Positions 25,139 through 31,757 of a stretch of 64,000 nt of DNA are shown here, piece by piece. This DNA comes from an uncultured Chthonomonas sp. (GTDB taxonomy: Bacteria > Armatimonadota > Chthonomonadetes > Chthonomonadales > CAJBBX01). The number at the start of each line of letters is the position of its first letter. Position 1 is the first letter of the stretch. The notes beneath the pieces are model-generated. The model was not told where the DNA came from and searched no databases. It worked only from the letters and a program-made list of their open reading frames with translations. A program made the position numbers and the translations under genes. The DNA is taken from assembly GCA_903951425.1 (NCBI GenBank), contig CAJBBX010000115.1:1-64000 (forward strand), in the 5' to 3' direction.

Positions 25139-25561
25139 ATGAAGCGAACACTGTCGGTCCTGCTGATTGGTCTGTTCGTCCTCGTCGCCTTGGCTGTGCC
25201 GCGTCCGGCCACGGCCGGCCTGGGGCCGGATGCCTGTTTCATCAGTGTTCAGTCGACTGGGTCGCGTCCGTACACCGAGAGTGTTGGGTTTGGCTCGCAA
25301 CAGACGGCGCTCAACCACAGTGGGCCGAGCCTCCAGGTGTCGTACTGGGTCCCGCTGAGCCTGAAGGGCTACTCCCCGCTGTTCCGGGGGCGCCCCGGGT
25401 CCCGCAGAATGGCTATCCCCCTGGTGGAGGGAGGCCAGGTTCAGGGCTACGTCTACAGCTATTCCTGGTCGTTCGAACCCTTTGCGGAGGGGCGCCTCGA
25501 ACTGCTTGAGGAGCAGGGATGGGGCGTCCGCCGGGTTCAGCACAGCCTGTGGGTTCGTTGA
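25139..25561 (+). CDS. Small secreted paralogue 3
   Basis: 140 residues. Signal peptide MKRTLSVLLIGLFVLVALAV ending near RPATAG. Family pattern: CFISVQSTGSRPYTESV, GSQQTALNHSGPSLQVSYWV, VEGGQVQGYVYSYSWSF and a C-terminal RRVQHSLWVR. It lacks the C-terminal Cys pair and has a single Cys near the mature N-terminus. Its start is preceded by AAGGAGAG. It is 43 bases from the previous stop. Confidence 0.78.
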   Translation: MKRTLSVLLIGLFVLVALAVPRPATAGLGPDACFISVQSTGSRPYTESVGFGSQQTALNHSGPSLQVSYWVPLSLKGYSPLFRGRPGSRRMAIPLVEGGQVQGYVYSYSWSFEPFAEGRLELLEEQGWGVRRVQHSLWVR

Positions 25562-25569
25562 TCCGTTAC

Positions 25570-25691
25570 GCGCCGGAGTGCGTCACCGGTTGGAGGAGCG
25601 ACATGAAGCGTCTGTGGCGAATCGTGCTTGTCGGGTTGGCAGTCCTTCCTTGCATGGCTGTGCCCCGGATGGCTGCGGCGCAGTACTACGG
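25570..25691 (+). repeat. Direct repeat copy 1 covering the leader and signal peptide of paralogue 4
   Basis: 122 bases from GCGCCGGAGTGCGTCACCGG to the QYYG codons align without gaps to 26603-26724, with about ten mismatches by hand comparison. It includes the ribosome binding site. Identity falls away sharply downstream, within the mature protein. Confidence 0.85.
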
Positions 25692-26052
25692 GACCAGGCC
25701 CCACATCTACGGTGTTCGGTCGATGCTGAACCCCTATGCCGAGTACGTCGCGGATGGCCAGACTGTGACCAGGAACACCCATTCCGGCAGTTGGCTTGAG
25801 GTCTCAATCTGGGATCCCGAGGGGTACCCGCAAGCCGAAACCAGAGCATGGGTCGATGGTGCGTCGCTGCGCCTGACGGACAGTCGGTACTACAGCCGCT
25901 GGGTTCAGGGGTTTGATGGCGTAATGCGGACGATGTACATATACTGCAGCTACAGGCAGTTCGGATCGATAACCATATCGCTGACCAGGACATCATCGGG
26001 CTTTGCCACCAGCACGTTCTCGCAGACGCTGAGGATCAAGTCCCCATGGTAA
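25603..26052 (+). CDS. Small secreted paralogue 4 (QYYG subtype)
   Basis: 149 residues. Signal peptide MKRLWRIVLVGLAVLPCMAV ending near RMAAAQ, then the subtype opening QYYGTRPHIYGVRS. The core is changed to ADGQTVTRNTHSGSWLEVSI where others have GQxxTxLDHSGP. The C-terminus is TLRIKSPW instead of LWIR. TTGGAGGAG precedes the ATG. The segment covering its leader and signal peptide is nearly identical to that of paralogue 6 (repeat 25570-25691), evidence of a recent duplication. Confidence 0.76.
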   Translation: MKRLWRIVLVGLAVLPCMAVPRMAAAQYYGTRPHIYGVRSMLNPYAEYVADGQTVTRNTHSGSWLEVSIWDPEGYPQAETRAWVDGASLRLTDSRYYSRWVQGFDGVMRTMYIYCSYRQFGSITISLTRTSSGFATSTFSQTLRIKSPW

Positions 26053-26163
26053 CCGCCCGGCGATGCCCTGCCGGCGTTCGTCGCGGCGCCACCGTCCGCC
26101 CGGACTCCGCATCAGACGACCCTCGGCGGACCGGGCGCTACTACGTCCAGTAAGGAATGATCC

Positions 26164-26595
26164 ATGAAGCGTCACCAATCGCTGCTGCTCGTGAGCCTGC
26201 TCGTCCTCGCCGGCATGGCTGCAGGGCGCCCGGCGGCGGCCGACCCTGGGGGCAGTGTGTACATCATCGGTGTCTTCAGCCGACCCGGAGCAACCTCGTT
26301 GCGCGAGGCCATAGCCTACGGCCAGCAACAGACGGTGCTTGACCACTCGGGAACCTATCTGAGCGTGGACGTGTGGATTCCGACTGGAGCGTACACCGAC
26401 GACCTCCGCGTGTCGTTCCGGGGCCTCCGCATGGCTTCCCCCACGTCAGTGCCGGTGTACGAGAACGGCCGTTGCATCGGTCAGATCGTGACGTACGTCT
26501 TGGGCTGGAACTGGGACCCCGAGGGCGCTTGCGTAGTTGACGTCGTGGCCGGCTGGGGCACGCGCCGGGTCCTGCACAATCTGTGGATACGGTGA
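26164..26595 (+). CDS. Small secreted paralogue 5
   Basis: 143 residues. Signal peptide MKRHQSLLLVSLLVLAGMAA ending near RPAAAD. Family pattern: VYIIGVFSRPGATSLREAI, YGQQQTVLDHSGTYLSVDVW, IPTGAYTDDLRVSF, NGRCIGQIVTYVLGW, GACVVDV and a C-terminal RVLHNLWIR. It has two cysteines. AAGGAATG precedes the start. The 111-base gap before it is the longest in the array and holds no other feature. Confidence 0.77.
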   Translation: MKRHQSLLLVSLLVLAGMAAGRPAAADPGGSVYIIGVFSRPGATSLREAIAYGQQQTVLDHSGTYLSVDVWIPTGAYTDDLRVSFRGLRMASPTSVPVYENGRCIGQIVTYVLGWNWDPEGACVVDVVAGWGTRRVLHNLWIR

Positions 26596-26602
26596 CCGTG
26601 CG

Positions 26603-26724
26603 GCGCCGGAGTGCGTCACCGGTTGGAGGAGCGCCATGAAGCGTCTATGGCGAATCGTGCTTGTCGGGCTGGTAATCCTTTCCTGCATGGCTGTGCCCCG
26701 GATAGCCGCGGCGCAGTACTACGG
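26603..26724 (+). repeat. Direct repeat copy 2 covering the leader and signal peptide of paralogue 6
   Basis: Gapless match to 25570-25691 (about ten differences in 122 bases by eye). The copies lie 1033 bases apart, one on each side of paralogue 5, so a two-gene unit or the 5' end alone has been duplicated. Confidence 0.85.
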
Positions 26725-27079
26725 CCCGAACGTCCATGTCTGGGCCGTGGGTTCGGCCAGGTACCCGGCCTTCGAGTTCATCGCAGATGGCCAGACCACA
26801 ACGAGGAACCCGCAGTCAGGCGGCTGGATCGAGGTCTATGTCTGGCAGCCCGCCGGCGCCAACACGGACTGCGTGACGGTCTATCTTGACAACCGGACGT
26901 CGGTCAGGATCGGCTCAAGCGAGGCAAAGTACACATGGTGGGGCGCCGTGTCCGGCTATATCCACCATGGATTCGTCAGCATGGGCGACTTCAGGCCGAA
27001 GACCATCGATGTCTACTACGTCACCCGTACGTGGCCGAGTACGATCAGGCACCAGGTACTGAACGTCCGGCAGCCGTAA
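26636..27079 (+). CDS. Small secreted paralogue 6 (QYYG subtype)
   Basis: 147 residues, the partner of paralogue 4. Signal peptide MKRLWRIVLVGLVILSCMAV ending near RIAAAQ, mature start QYYGPNVHVWAVGSARYPAF. The core ADGQTTTRNPQSGGWIEVYV again replaces LDHSGP by NPQSGG, and the C-terminus is HQVLNVRQP. Apart from the signal peptide and these motifs it has diverged widely from paralogue 4. That pattern suggests the mature domain evolves faster than the export signal, or that gene conversion homogenised the 5' ends. GGAGGAG precedes the start. Confidence 0.76.
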   Translation: MKRLWRIVLVGLVILSCMAVPRIAAAQYYGPNVHVWAVGSARYPAFEFIADGQTTTRNPQSGGWIEVYVWQPAGANTDCVTVYLDNRTSVRIGSSEAKYTWWGAVSGYIHHGFVSMGDFRPKTIDVYYVTRTWPSTIRHQVLNVRQP

Positions 27080-27145
27080 GCCGGTACCGGGCGTTCGCAC
27101 GCGGGGCGCCGCGTCTTGGGCCCATGGCCCACAATGGAGAGAACC

Positions 27146-27583
27146 ATGAATCGCATGTTGCTGTGTGTGCTGGTCGCCCTGCTCGTCGCGATCGGCGTTG
27201 CTATCCCACGGCCGGCAGCCGCCGACTTCGGGACCATTCCCTACTTCCGAAGCGTGACCTCCTCGGGGTCCAACGGGTGGTATGAGTACCCCCTGGTCGG
27301 CCAGGCGCAGACGTACCTCGACCACTCGGGTCCAACCCTTGAGGTCAGCGTCTGGGTGCCCGCCGGCACCGGCGTGGACGCATTTGAGGTGCGGGCCGTC
27401 TTCGCCGGCCGCGTCGGGTCTCTCGTCTCCAGCCAGCAGTTGTACGAAGGCGGCCGCAGGAAGGGCGTAACGGTGACCTACCGGTGGTCCTTCTGCAGCT
27501 TCACCTCGGGCAGTTGCGTGGTGGAGACGATCGCCTCCGAGTGGATCCCGCGCATCACCCTCGCATCCATTTGGGTCCGCTAA
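27146..27583 (+). CDS. Small secreted paralogue 7
   Basis: 145 residues. Signal peptide MNRMLLCVLVALLVAIGVAI ending near RPAAAD. Family pattern: PYFRSVTSSGSNGWYEYPL, VGQAQTYLDHSGPTLEVSVW, VPAGTGVDAFEV, GRRKGVTVTYRWSF, the Cys pair CSFTSGSC and a C-terminal ITLASIWVR. TGGAGAG lies a few bases before ATG 27146. Confidence 0.78.
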   Translation: MNRMLLCVLVALLVAIGVAIPRPAAADFGTIPYFRSVTSSGSNGWYEYPLVGQAQTYLDHSGPTLEVSVWVPAGTGVDAFEVRAVFAGRVGSLVSSQQLYEGGRRKGVTVTYRWSFCSFTSGSCVVETIASEWIPRITLASIWVR

Positions 27584-27623
27584 CGGCGAGGCGTCCGCGA
27601 ACGCCCGTAGCCTGAGGAACGCT

Positions 27624-28079
27624 ATGAACCGAGTACCGTTTGTCGGCCTTGTCGGCCTCCTCGTTCTCATCGGCGTGGGTGCACCCCACATGGCCGCGGC
27701 GCAGGGCTACGGGCCTACCCCGCGCATCATCGGCGTCACGTCCGGGCGGTCCCCTTACCAGAGCGAGACCATCCAGGCCGGACAGACGCGGACCCTTCCT
27801 GACCACCGGGGCCCGACGCTGATGGTTCGGGTGTGGATCCCAGGCAGCTACGCATCAGGAGAGCACCGGCTGCTCTTTGTGTACAATAATGGGTACATCG
27901 AGTGGCTGAGGCAAGCTCAACCTGTACCGGTGTACGATGCCGGATGGGCCATTGGCACCGTATGGACATACTCCATGTATCACGATTTCTTCGCAGGAAT
28001 ATGCACTTACGTTCAGGCCAAACCATCCACAGGCTTCGGCTCCACCGAACAGGAGTGGCACCAGTTGGTGATCCGCTGA
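27624..28079 (+). CDS. Small secreted paralogue 8
   Basis: 151 residues. Signal peptide MNRVPFVGLVGLLVLIGVGA ending near HMAAAQ. Family pattern: GYGPTPRIIGVTSGRSPYQS (nearly the same opening as paralogue 1), QAGQTRTLPDHRGPTLMVRV, WIPGSYASGEHRLLF, AGWAIGTVWTYSMYHDF and a C-terminal EWHQLVIR. One Cys remains. TGAGGAACG precedes the ATG. It is the last intact member. Confidence 0.78.
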   Translation: MNRVPFVGLVGLLVLIGVGAPHMAAAQGYGPTPRIIGVTSGRSPYQSETIQAGQTRTLPDHRGPTLMVRVWIPGSYASGEHRLLFVYNNGYIEWLRQAQPVPVYDAGWAIGTVWTYSMYHDFFAGICTYVQAKPSTGFGSTEQEWHQLVIR

Positions 28080-28119
28080 CCGGGCCCGCCCGTAGCACGG
28101 CAGGCCGCCAGGAGGTCGT

Positions 28120-28221
28120 ATGAAGCGACGTTGGGCATTCGCCCTCGTTGGGGTCTGCATTCTGGCGGTCGCGGCCGCCGTCGCCGGTGGCCGACCTGCT
28201 CCGATGGGAAGTACTTCGTGA
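28120..28221 (+). pseudogene. Broken ninth array member: signal peptide only
   Basis: A start with an excellent GGAGG site (28111-28115) opens MKRRWAFALVGVCILAVAAA followed by VAGGRP, matching the array's signal peptides. The frame stops at TGA 28219-28221 after 33 residues, with no mature domain. In another frame the following stretch reads SDGKYFVTIGEETKSMSADR, which could be what a frameshift cut off, but it lacks the GQxxTxLDHSGP core. Most likely a truncated copy at the end of the array. Confidence 0.6.
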
Positions 28222-28604
28222 CCATCGGCGAGGAGACTAAATCGATGTCGGCAGACCGAGTCCGTAGAGGATTGCCGATAGCCCCTAACGGCGGCGCGGA
28301 CGTTCGGATCATCCTCCGGCGAGCTGACTACATGCAGGCGATCGTCCGGCTGCAAAGGCAGCGCGGTTGCCGGAATGCCGTGATCCGCGCCTACGCTGCC
28401 CTGCAGCAGAGGGGAGCTGCGCGGCCCGACGCGGTGCGGGAGTTTCAGGGCGCTTTGGCCGATCTTGGCTCCGGCCGCCCTGATCGGGCTCGCGTTCGTG
28501 CAGGCGTACTAACCAAGGAATCAGAAGTTCGATGGCCATGTCAATGCCACAAAGCGCCGTATATTGTGTGGCGGCAGGACCGCCTGTTAAGAGGGGAGGT
28601 AGAA
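28222..28604 (+). other. 383 bases between the array and the DinB gene, no confident gene
   Basis: One plus-strand frame is open through the whole stretch and into the DinB gene. Its translation (for example RLQRQRGCRNAVIRAYAALQ) has no start with a ribosome binding site and no recognised domain. It may be decayed coding sequence, joined by a frameshift to the signal peptide at 28120. A GAGGGGAGG site at its end belongs to the DinB gene. Confidence 0.4.
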
Positions 28605-29126
28605 ATGCTCGATGTCCTTCTTGGGCAACTGGAGTTGGCTTACTTTGAGCTGGGCGAAGCGTTCAAGGGGCTGAAGGACGAGAACGTCTGGAAGCGCCCC
28701 GCTGAGGGGCTGCTCTCAGTCGGCGAGACCGCCGGCCACGTGGCCCACTGGGCGGCCCTGCGACTCGTCGGCGACGGAGGGTGTTCCGAATCGGACCCGT
28801 CCTGGGGCATGTCGACGTGCCCTGTGACCGGGCCGCTGATCGACCCGCGCTTCCGGTACTACACGAACACCCTTCAGTACTCTCCGTCGGCAGAGCAGCT
28901 GGCTATGACGGCGGATCAGGTCTGGCAGGAGGTGTTAAGAGTCCACAAGGAGGTCGTAGCGCTCTTCAGGGAGCGAAACGTGGACCTGGCGAGCCATCCG
29001 ACTACATGCCCTTCGCAGTTCACGTACGAGGAGCTCCTCAGGTATCAGGCGTTCCATGTCGCGTACCACGCGGGGCAGATCTACCAGACACGCCATATCC
29101 TGGGCGAGGAGACGGTGGACAACTAG
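28605..29126 (+). CDS. DinB-like four-helix protein
   Basis: 173 residues of helical sequence with the DinB/YfiT pattern. The N-terminal helix is MLDVLLGQLELAYFELGEAF. VGETAGHVAHWAALR supplies the first metal-ligand histidine region, and YQAFHVAYHAGQIYQTRHIL supplies the other two ligands (HxxxH followed by GQI). The family binds a divalent metal. Members act as thiol-dependent transferases or are of unknown role, often induced by stress. ATG 28605 has GGGGAGG a few bases before it; the open frame continues upstream but without family similarity. A YciI-like gene follows after 86 bases. Confidence 0.85.
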   Translation: MLDVLLGQLELAYFELGEAFKGLKDENVWKRPAEGLLSVGETAGHVAHWAALRLVGDGGCSESDPSWGMSTCPVTGPLIDPRFRYYTNTLQYSPSAEQLAMTADQVWQEVLRVHKEVVALFRERNVDLASHPTTCPSQFTYEELLRYQAFHVAYHAGQIYQTRHILGEETVDN

Positions 29127-29212
29127 CCGGCAAGCGGCGGCGGCGAGGCGCAGTGCCCAGTTGCAAGATTGTGTGCGTCGACGGCTCGCCCAGGGCGCAC
29201 TTAGGAGCAGTC

Positions 29213-29551
29213 ATGAGATATCTGGTTGCCATTCACCACCCCGACGATTACGAGCCGGTCGTCAAAGAGGATGAGGCGATGGACCGCGCCATCGACGCGC
29301 TCAACGAGGAGATGGTGGCTACCGGCGTCAGGGTCTTCGTGGGCGGCCTGCGCCCGGTAAGCAGCGCGAAGTCGCTGCGGGCGCAGCCCGATGGTCAGGT
29401 GCTCACCACCGTCGGGCCGTACCTGCAGACCACTGAGCATGTGGGCGGCTTCTGGGTGCTGGAAGCCGCTGACCTGGACGAGGCGCTGGAATGGGGGCGC
29501 AAAGCAGTCATCGCCTGCCGGGCGCCGGTCGAGGTGCGTCCGTTCTACTGA
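29213..29551 (+). CDS. YciI / DGPF-domain protein
   Basis: 112 residues with a ferredoxin-like fold. MRYLVAIHHPDDYEP opens the domain, and VFVGGLRPVSSAKSLRAQ and PYLQTTEHVGGFWVLEAADL follow the YCII-related DGPF pattern, with Val in place of the usual Asp before GPY. Members are small dimeric proteins of unclear enzymatic role, often encoded near ECF sigma factors; none is seen here. TTAGGAG precedes the ATG. The next sequence is a truncated IS66 transposase. Confidence 0.85.
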   Translation: MRYLVAIHHPDDYEPVVKEDEAMDRAIDALNEEMVATGVRVFVGGLRPVSSAKSLRAQPDGQVLTTVGPYLQTTEHVGGFWVLEAADLDEALEWGRKAVIACRAPVEVRPFY

Positions 29552-29609
29552 CGGAGGGCCCGACGGGACCGACGTGACCCCGGATGGGCGCCGCGCCGGC
29601 AGGCAGCTC

Positions 29610-30041
29610 CACAGCCGCAAGGCGCTGGACCAAATGCGGGAGTGGTTGGACCAGACGGCGCGCCAGGCGTCGCCGAAGTCACTGCTCGGCTCGGCGCTGA
29701 CCTACTGCGTCAACCAGTGGCCCAAGCTCTGCCGCTTCCTCGAAGACGGCCGGCTGGAGATCGACAACAACCGCGCCGAGAGGTCCATCAAGCCCTTCGT
29801 CATAGGCCGCAAGAACTGGCTCTTCGCCAACACCCCGAAGGGCGCCACAGCCAGCGCCGTGACCTACAGCATCGTGGAGACCGCCAAGGAGAACGGCCTG
29901 AACCCGGCCGCATACCTCCAGCACCTCTTCGAGCAACTCCCCAACATCGATATCCACGATCCCCGCCAGCTCGATCAGCTCCTGCCCTGGAGCGAGGTTG
30001 TCAAAGAGCGCTGCGCGGCCCCCGCCAACAAGCGGGCGTAG
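29610..30041 (+). mobile_element. IS66-family transposase (TnpC) C-terminal fragment
   Basis: About 143 codons that match the end of IS66 transposases: SRKALDQMREWLDQTARQ, LTYCVNQWPKLCRFLEDGRL, the strongly conserved EIDNNRAERSIKPFVIGRKN with WLFANTPKGA following, and AYLQHLFEQLPNID with LLPW near the end. The IDNNRAER glutamate is the third residue of the DDE catalytic triad; the N-terminal two thirds with the two Asp are absent. No TnpA/TnpB genes and no clear terminal inverted repeats were found, so this is a dead remnant. The frame is open upstream to 29391, but that part overlaps the YciI-like gene in another frame. Confidence 0.88.
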
Positions 30042-30374
30042 CCAGAACCCAAAACCGACCGTCAAGCGGCCGGACGCAGCATGTCCGACACCTGCAGCAC
30101 CCCACCGGCGGTTCTACCACAGGCTGGAGATAGGCTGCAATGTGCGGAGGTTTGACGGTTACGAACCAATACAGCAAATGTGTCAGGCCGTCAAGGGCGA
30201 CCGTGCGGGTGTCCTGCCCAAGTAGAAGGGGCATGCCGTGGCCGTGGTTGTTGTGCGGCCCAGTGGAGCTGGGTCGGACCGAATCATCCAGACAGCGCGG
30301 CACGCGCCGCCGAACCCATGCGTATGTACCTGCATGCGCCTGATCCGCAGGCGCGCTACCAAGGAGACCTACTT
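30042..30374. other. 333 bases without a supported gene
   Basis: Between the IS66 fragment and the VOC gene neither strand gives a convincing product; a 100-codon minus frame (30001-30303) has no family features or ribosome binding site. It may contain the rest of the decayed insertion. The AAGGAG at its end belongs to the VOC gene. Confidence 0.4.
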
Positions 30375-30740
30375 ATGCCACGCGTGTGTCATTTCGAGAT
30401 ACCTTCAGGCGACCCTGACAAGGCCATCGCCTTCTACAGCAACGTCTTCGGCTGGAAGTTCGACAAGTGGGAGGGTCCGGTCGAGTACTGGATGGTGACG
30501 ACCGGCGAGGGAGAGGGCGGCATCAACGGCGGACTGATGCGCCGAGAGGACCCCGGGCAACCGGCCACCAACGTGATCGACGTGCCGTCGGTCGATGAGT
30601 ACGTGACCAGGATCACTGCGGCCGGCGGCGAGATCGTCGTGCCCAAGATGGCCGTGCCCGGCGTGGGCTGGCTGGCCTACTTCAAGGACACGGACGGGAT
30701 CATCACCGGGATCATGCAGCCCGACGAAGCGGCGGCCTGA
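30375..30740 (+). CDS. VOC-superfamily (glyoxalase/bleomycin-resistance-like) protein
   Basis: 121 residues. MPRVCHFEIPSGDPDKAIAF followed by YSNVFGWKFDKW is the typical opening. EYWMVTTGEGEGGINGGLMR and TNVIDVPSVDEYVTRITAAG give the second beta-alpha-beta-beta-beta module, and WLAYFKDTDGIITGIMQPDE closes it. This subgroup (antibiotic biosynthesis/glyoxalase-like) often lacks all metal ligands, and substrate cannot be predicted. AAGGAG lies eight to nine bases before ATG 30375. The last 29 bases overlap the end of the convergent hydrolase gene. Confidence 0.88.
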   Translation: MPRVCHFEIPSGDPDKAIAFYSNVFGWKFDKWEGPVEYWMVTTGEGEGGINGGLMRREDPGQPATNVIDVPSVDEYVTRITAAGGEIVVPKMAVPGVGWLAYFKDTDGIITGIMQPDEAAA

Positions 30741-31578
30741 TCGGCCCGTAACTAGATCTACCCGGAGGCGCCGGCGCCTTCTTCACCTGCTCCTGGAGGA
30801 AGCGAGTGATGAGGCCCGGCGCCTCGGCCGGGAAACGGTGGCCGCCAGCGTGGATGAGCGTGACCAGCGGGGCGCCCGCGGCCGATGGGTAGAGTGTGCC
30901 CTTCAGCGCACCGGCGGCCGGCCAGGGCTTGCCCTCTGGTTCGCACTGGTTGATGCGCCGCACCAGCGCTATGCTGCGCTCCTGCTTTGCGAAGGGCACG
31001 AGGGCGTCGGCCTGCCCGGCCAGGTGGAGCGCCGGCAGGGCCTTCACGCGGAAGGCGGGCAGTAGTGCGGTCGCGACAGCCGACGAAGGCGCCACGGCGG
31101 CCAGGACATCGCCTCGCTCCGCCCAGAGTATGTAGGTGAAGCCGCCGCCGTTGGAGTGGCCTGTGGCGTAGACGCGGCGCTCATCCACCTTCTGGTCGGC
31201 GGTCAGCGTCTTCAGCATGGCATCGAAGAACGCCAGGTCGCGGCCGCCGGCATCGCCCTTGCGGTTCTGCCAGCCGGGCCGGGCGCCCTGCGGGTCGTAC
31301 AGGGTCTTGGTGGCGAGGCCCTGTGGGCAGACGATCACTGCCTCGGGCCAGGCCTCGCGGAAGCCTTGTCGGGCGGTATTGCGCATGTTCCCGCCGTGGC
31401 CATGGAAGACGAAGAGGAGCGGCGCGGGCTCGTCGGTCTCCCGCGTCGGCTTCATCACGATGGCCTGCCGCTTAACGCCGGCCACGCTCCATTCGGTGGG
31501 CGCGGGCAACTCCTGACCCGCCGCGCCCAGAGCCCAGACGATCACAAGTACTGCGGCAACCGCTGCCCACGACCTCAT
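30712..31578 (-). CDS. Secreted alpha/beta hydrolase (feruloyl-esterase / PHB-depolymerase-like)
   Basis: 288 residues with a signal peptide ending near ALGAAGQE. The fold shows the oxyanion segment LLFVFHGHGGNMRN, the nucleophile elbow VYATGHSNGGGFTY (Ser), a candidate acid in AGQADALVPFAKQ, and the His in IHAGGHRFPAEAPG. This is the LpqC / feruloyl-esterase / CE1-like class. An esterase that removes acyl groups from plant polysaccharides fits the surrounding glycosidases, but the substrate is inferred. ATG 31578 has GGAGG eight bases upstream; a GTG at 31587 is less likely. The gene diverges from the 1030-residue glycosidase gene across a 179-base region. Confidence 0.86.
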   Translation of the reverse strand: MRSWAAVAAVLVIVWALGAAGQELPAPTEWSVAGVKRQAIVMKPTRETDEPAPLLFVFHGHGGNMRNTARQGFREAWPEAVIVCPQGLATKTLYDPQGARPGWQNRKGDAGGRDLAFFDAMLKTLTADQKVDERRVYATGHSNGGGFTYILWAERGDVLAAVAPSSAVATALLPAFRVKALPALHLAGQADALVPFAKQERSIALVRRINQCEPEGKPWPAAGALKGTLYPSAAGAPLVTLIHAGGHRFPAEAPGLITRFLQEQVKKAPAPPGRSSYGPIRPPLRRAA

Positions 31579-31757
31579 TGCCCGCACCTCCGCGCGTTTT
31601 CTACCGGCTCAGACGGCCCGATTCGCGTTTTGTTCGGTAGCGCGGGGCGAGCGCCGTTCGGGACTACGTCACACTGCGTCCGGTGAAGGGGTATCGTCTT
31701 TCGGGCAGCCTGCCACCGGTCGGTGACCAGCAGGGCTGCCGACCACGGAGGCTCACC

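Noticed and set aside
28194-28340. Short stretch resembling the end of a retrotransposon-type integrase (GKYFVTIGEETKSMSADR)
   Set aside because: Match is short and only by eye; no integrase, reverse transcriptase or repeat nearby, so likely coincidence.
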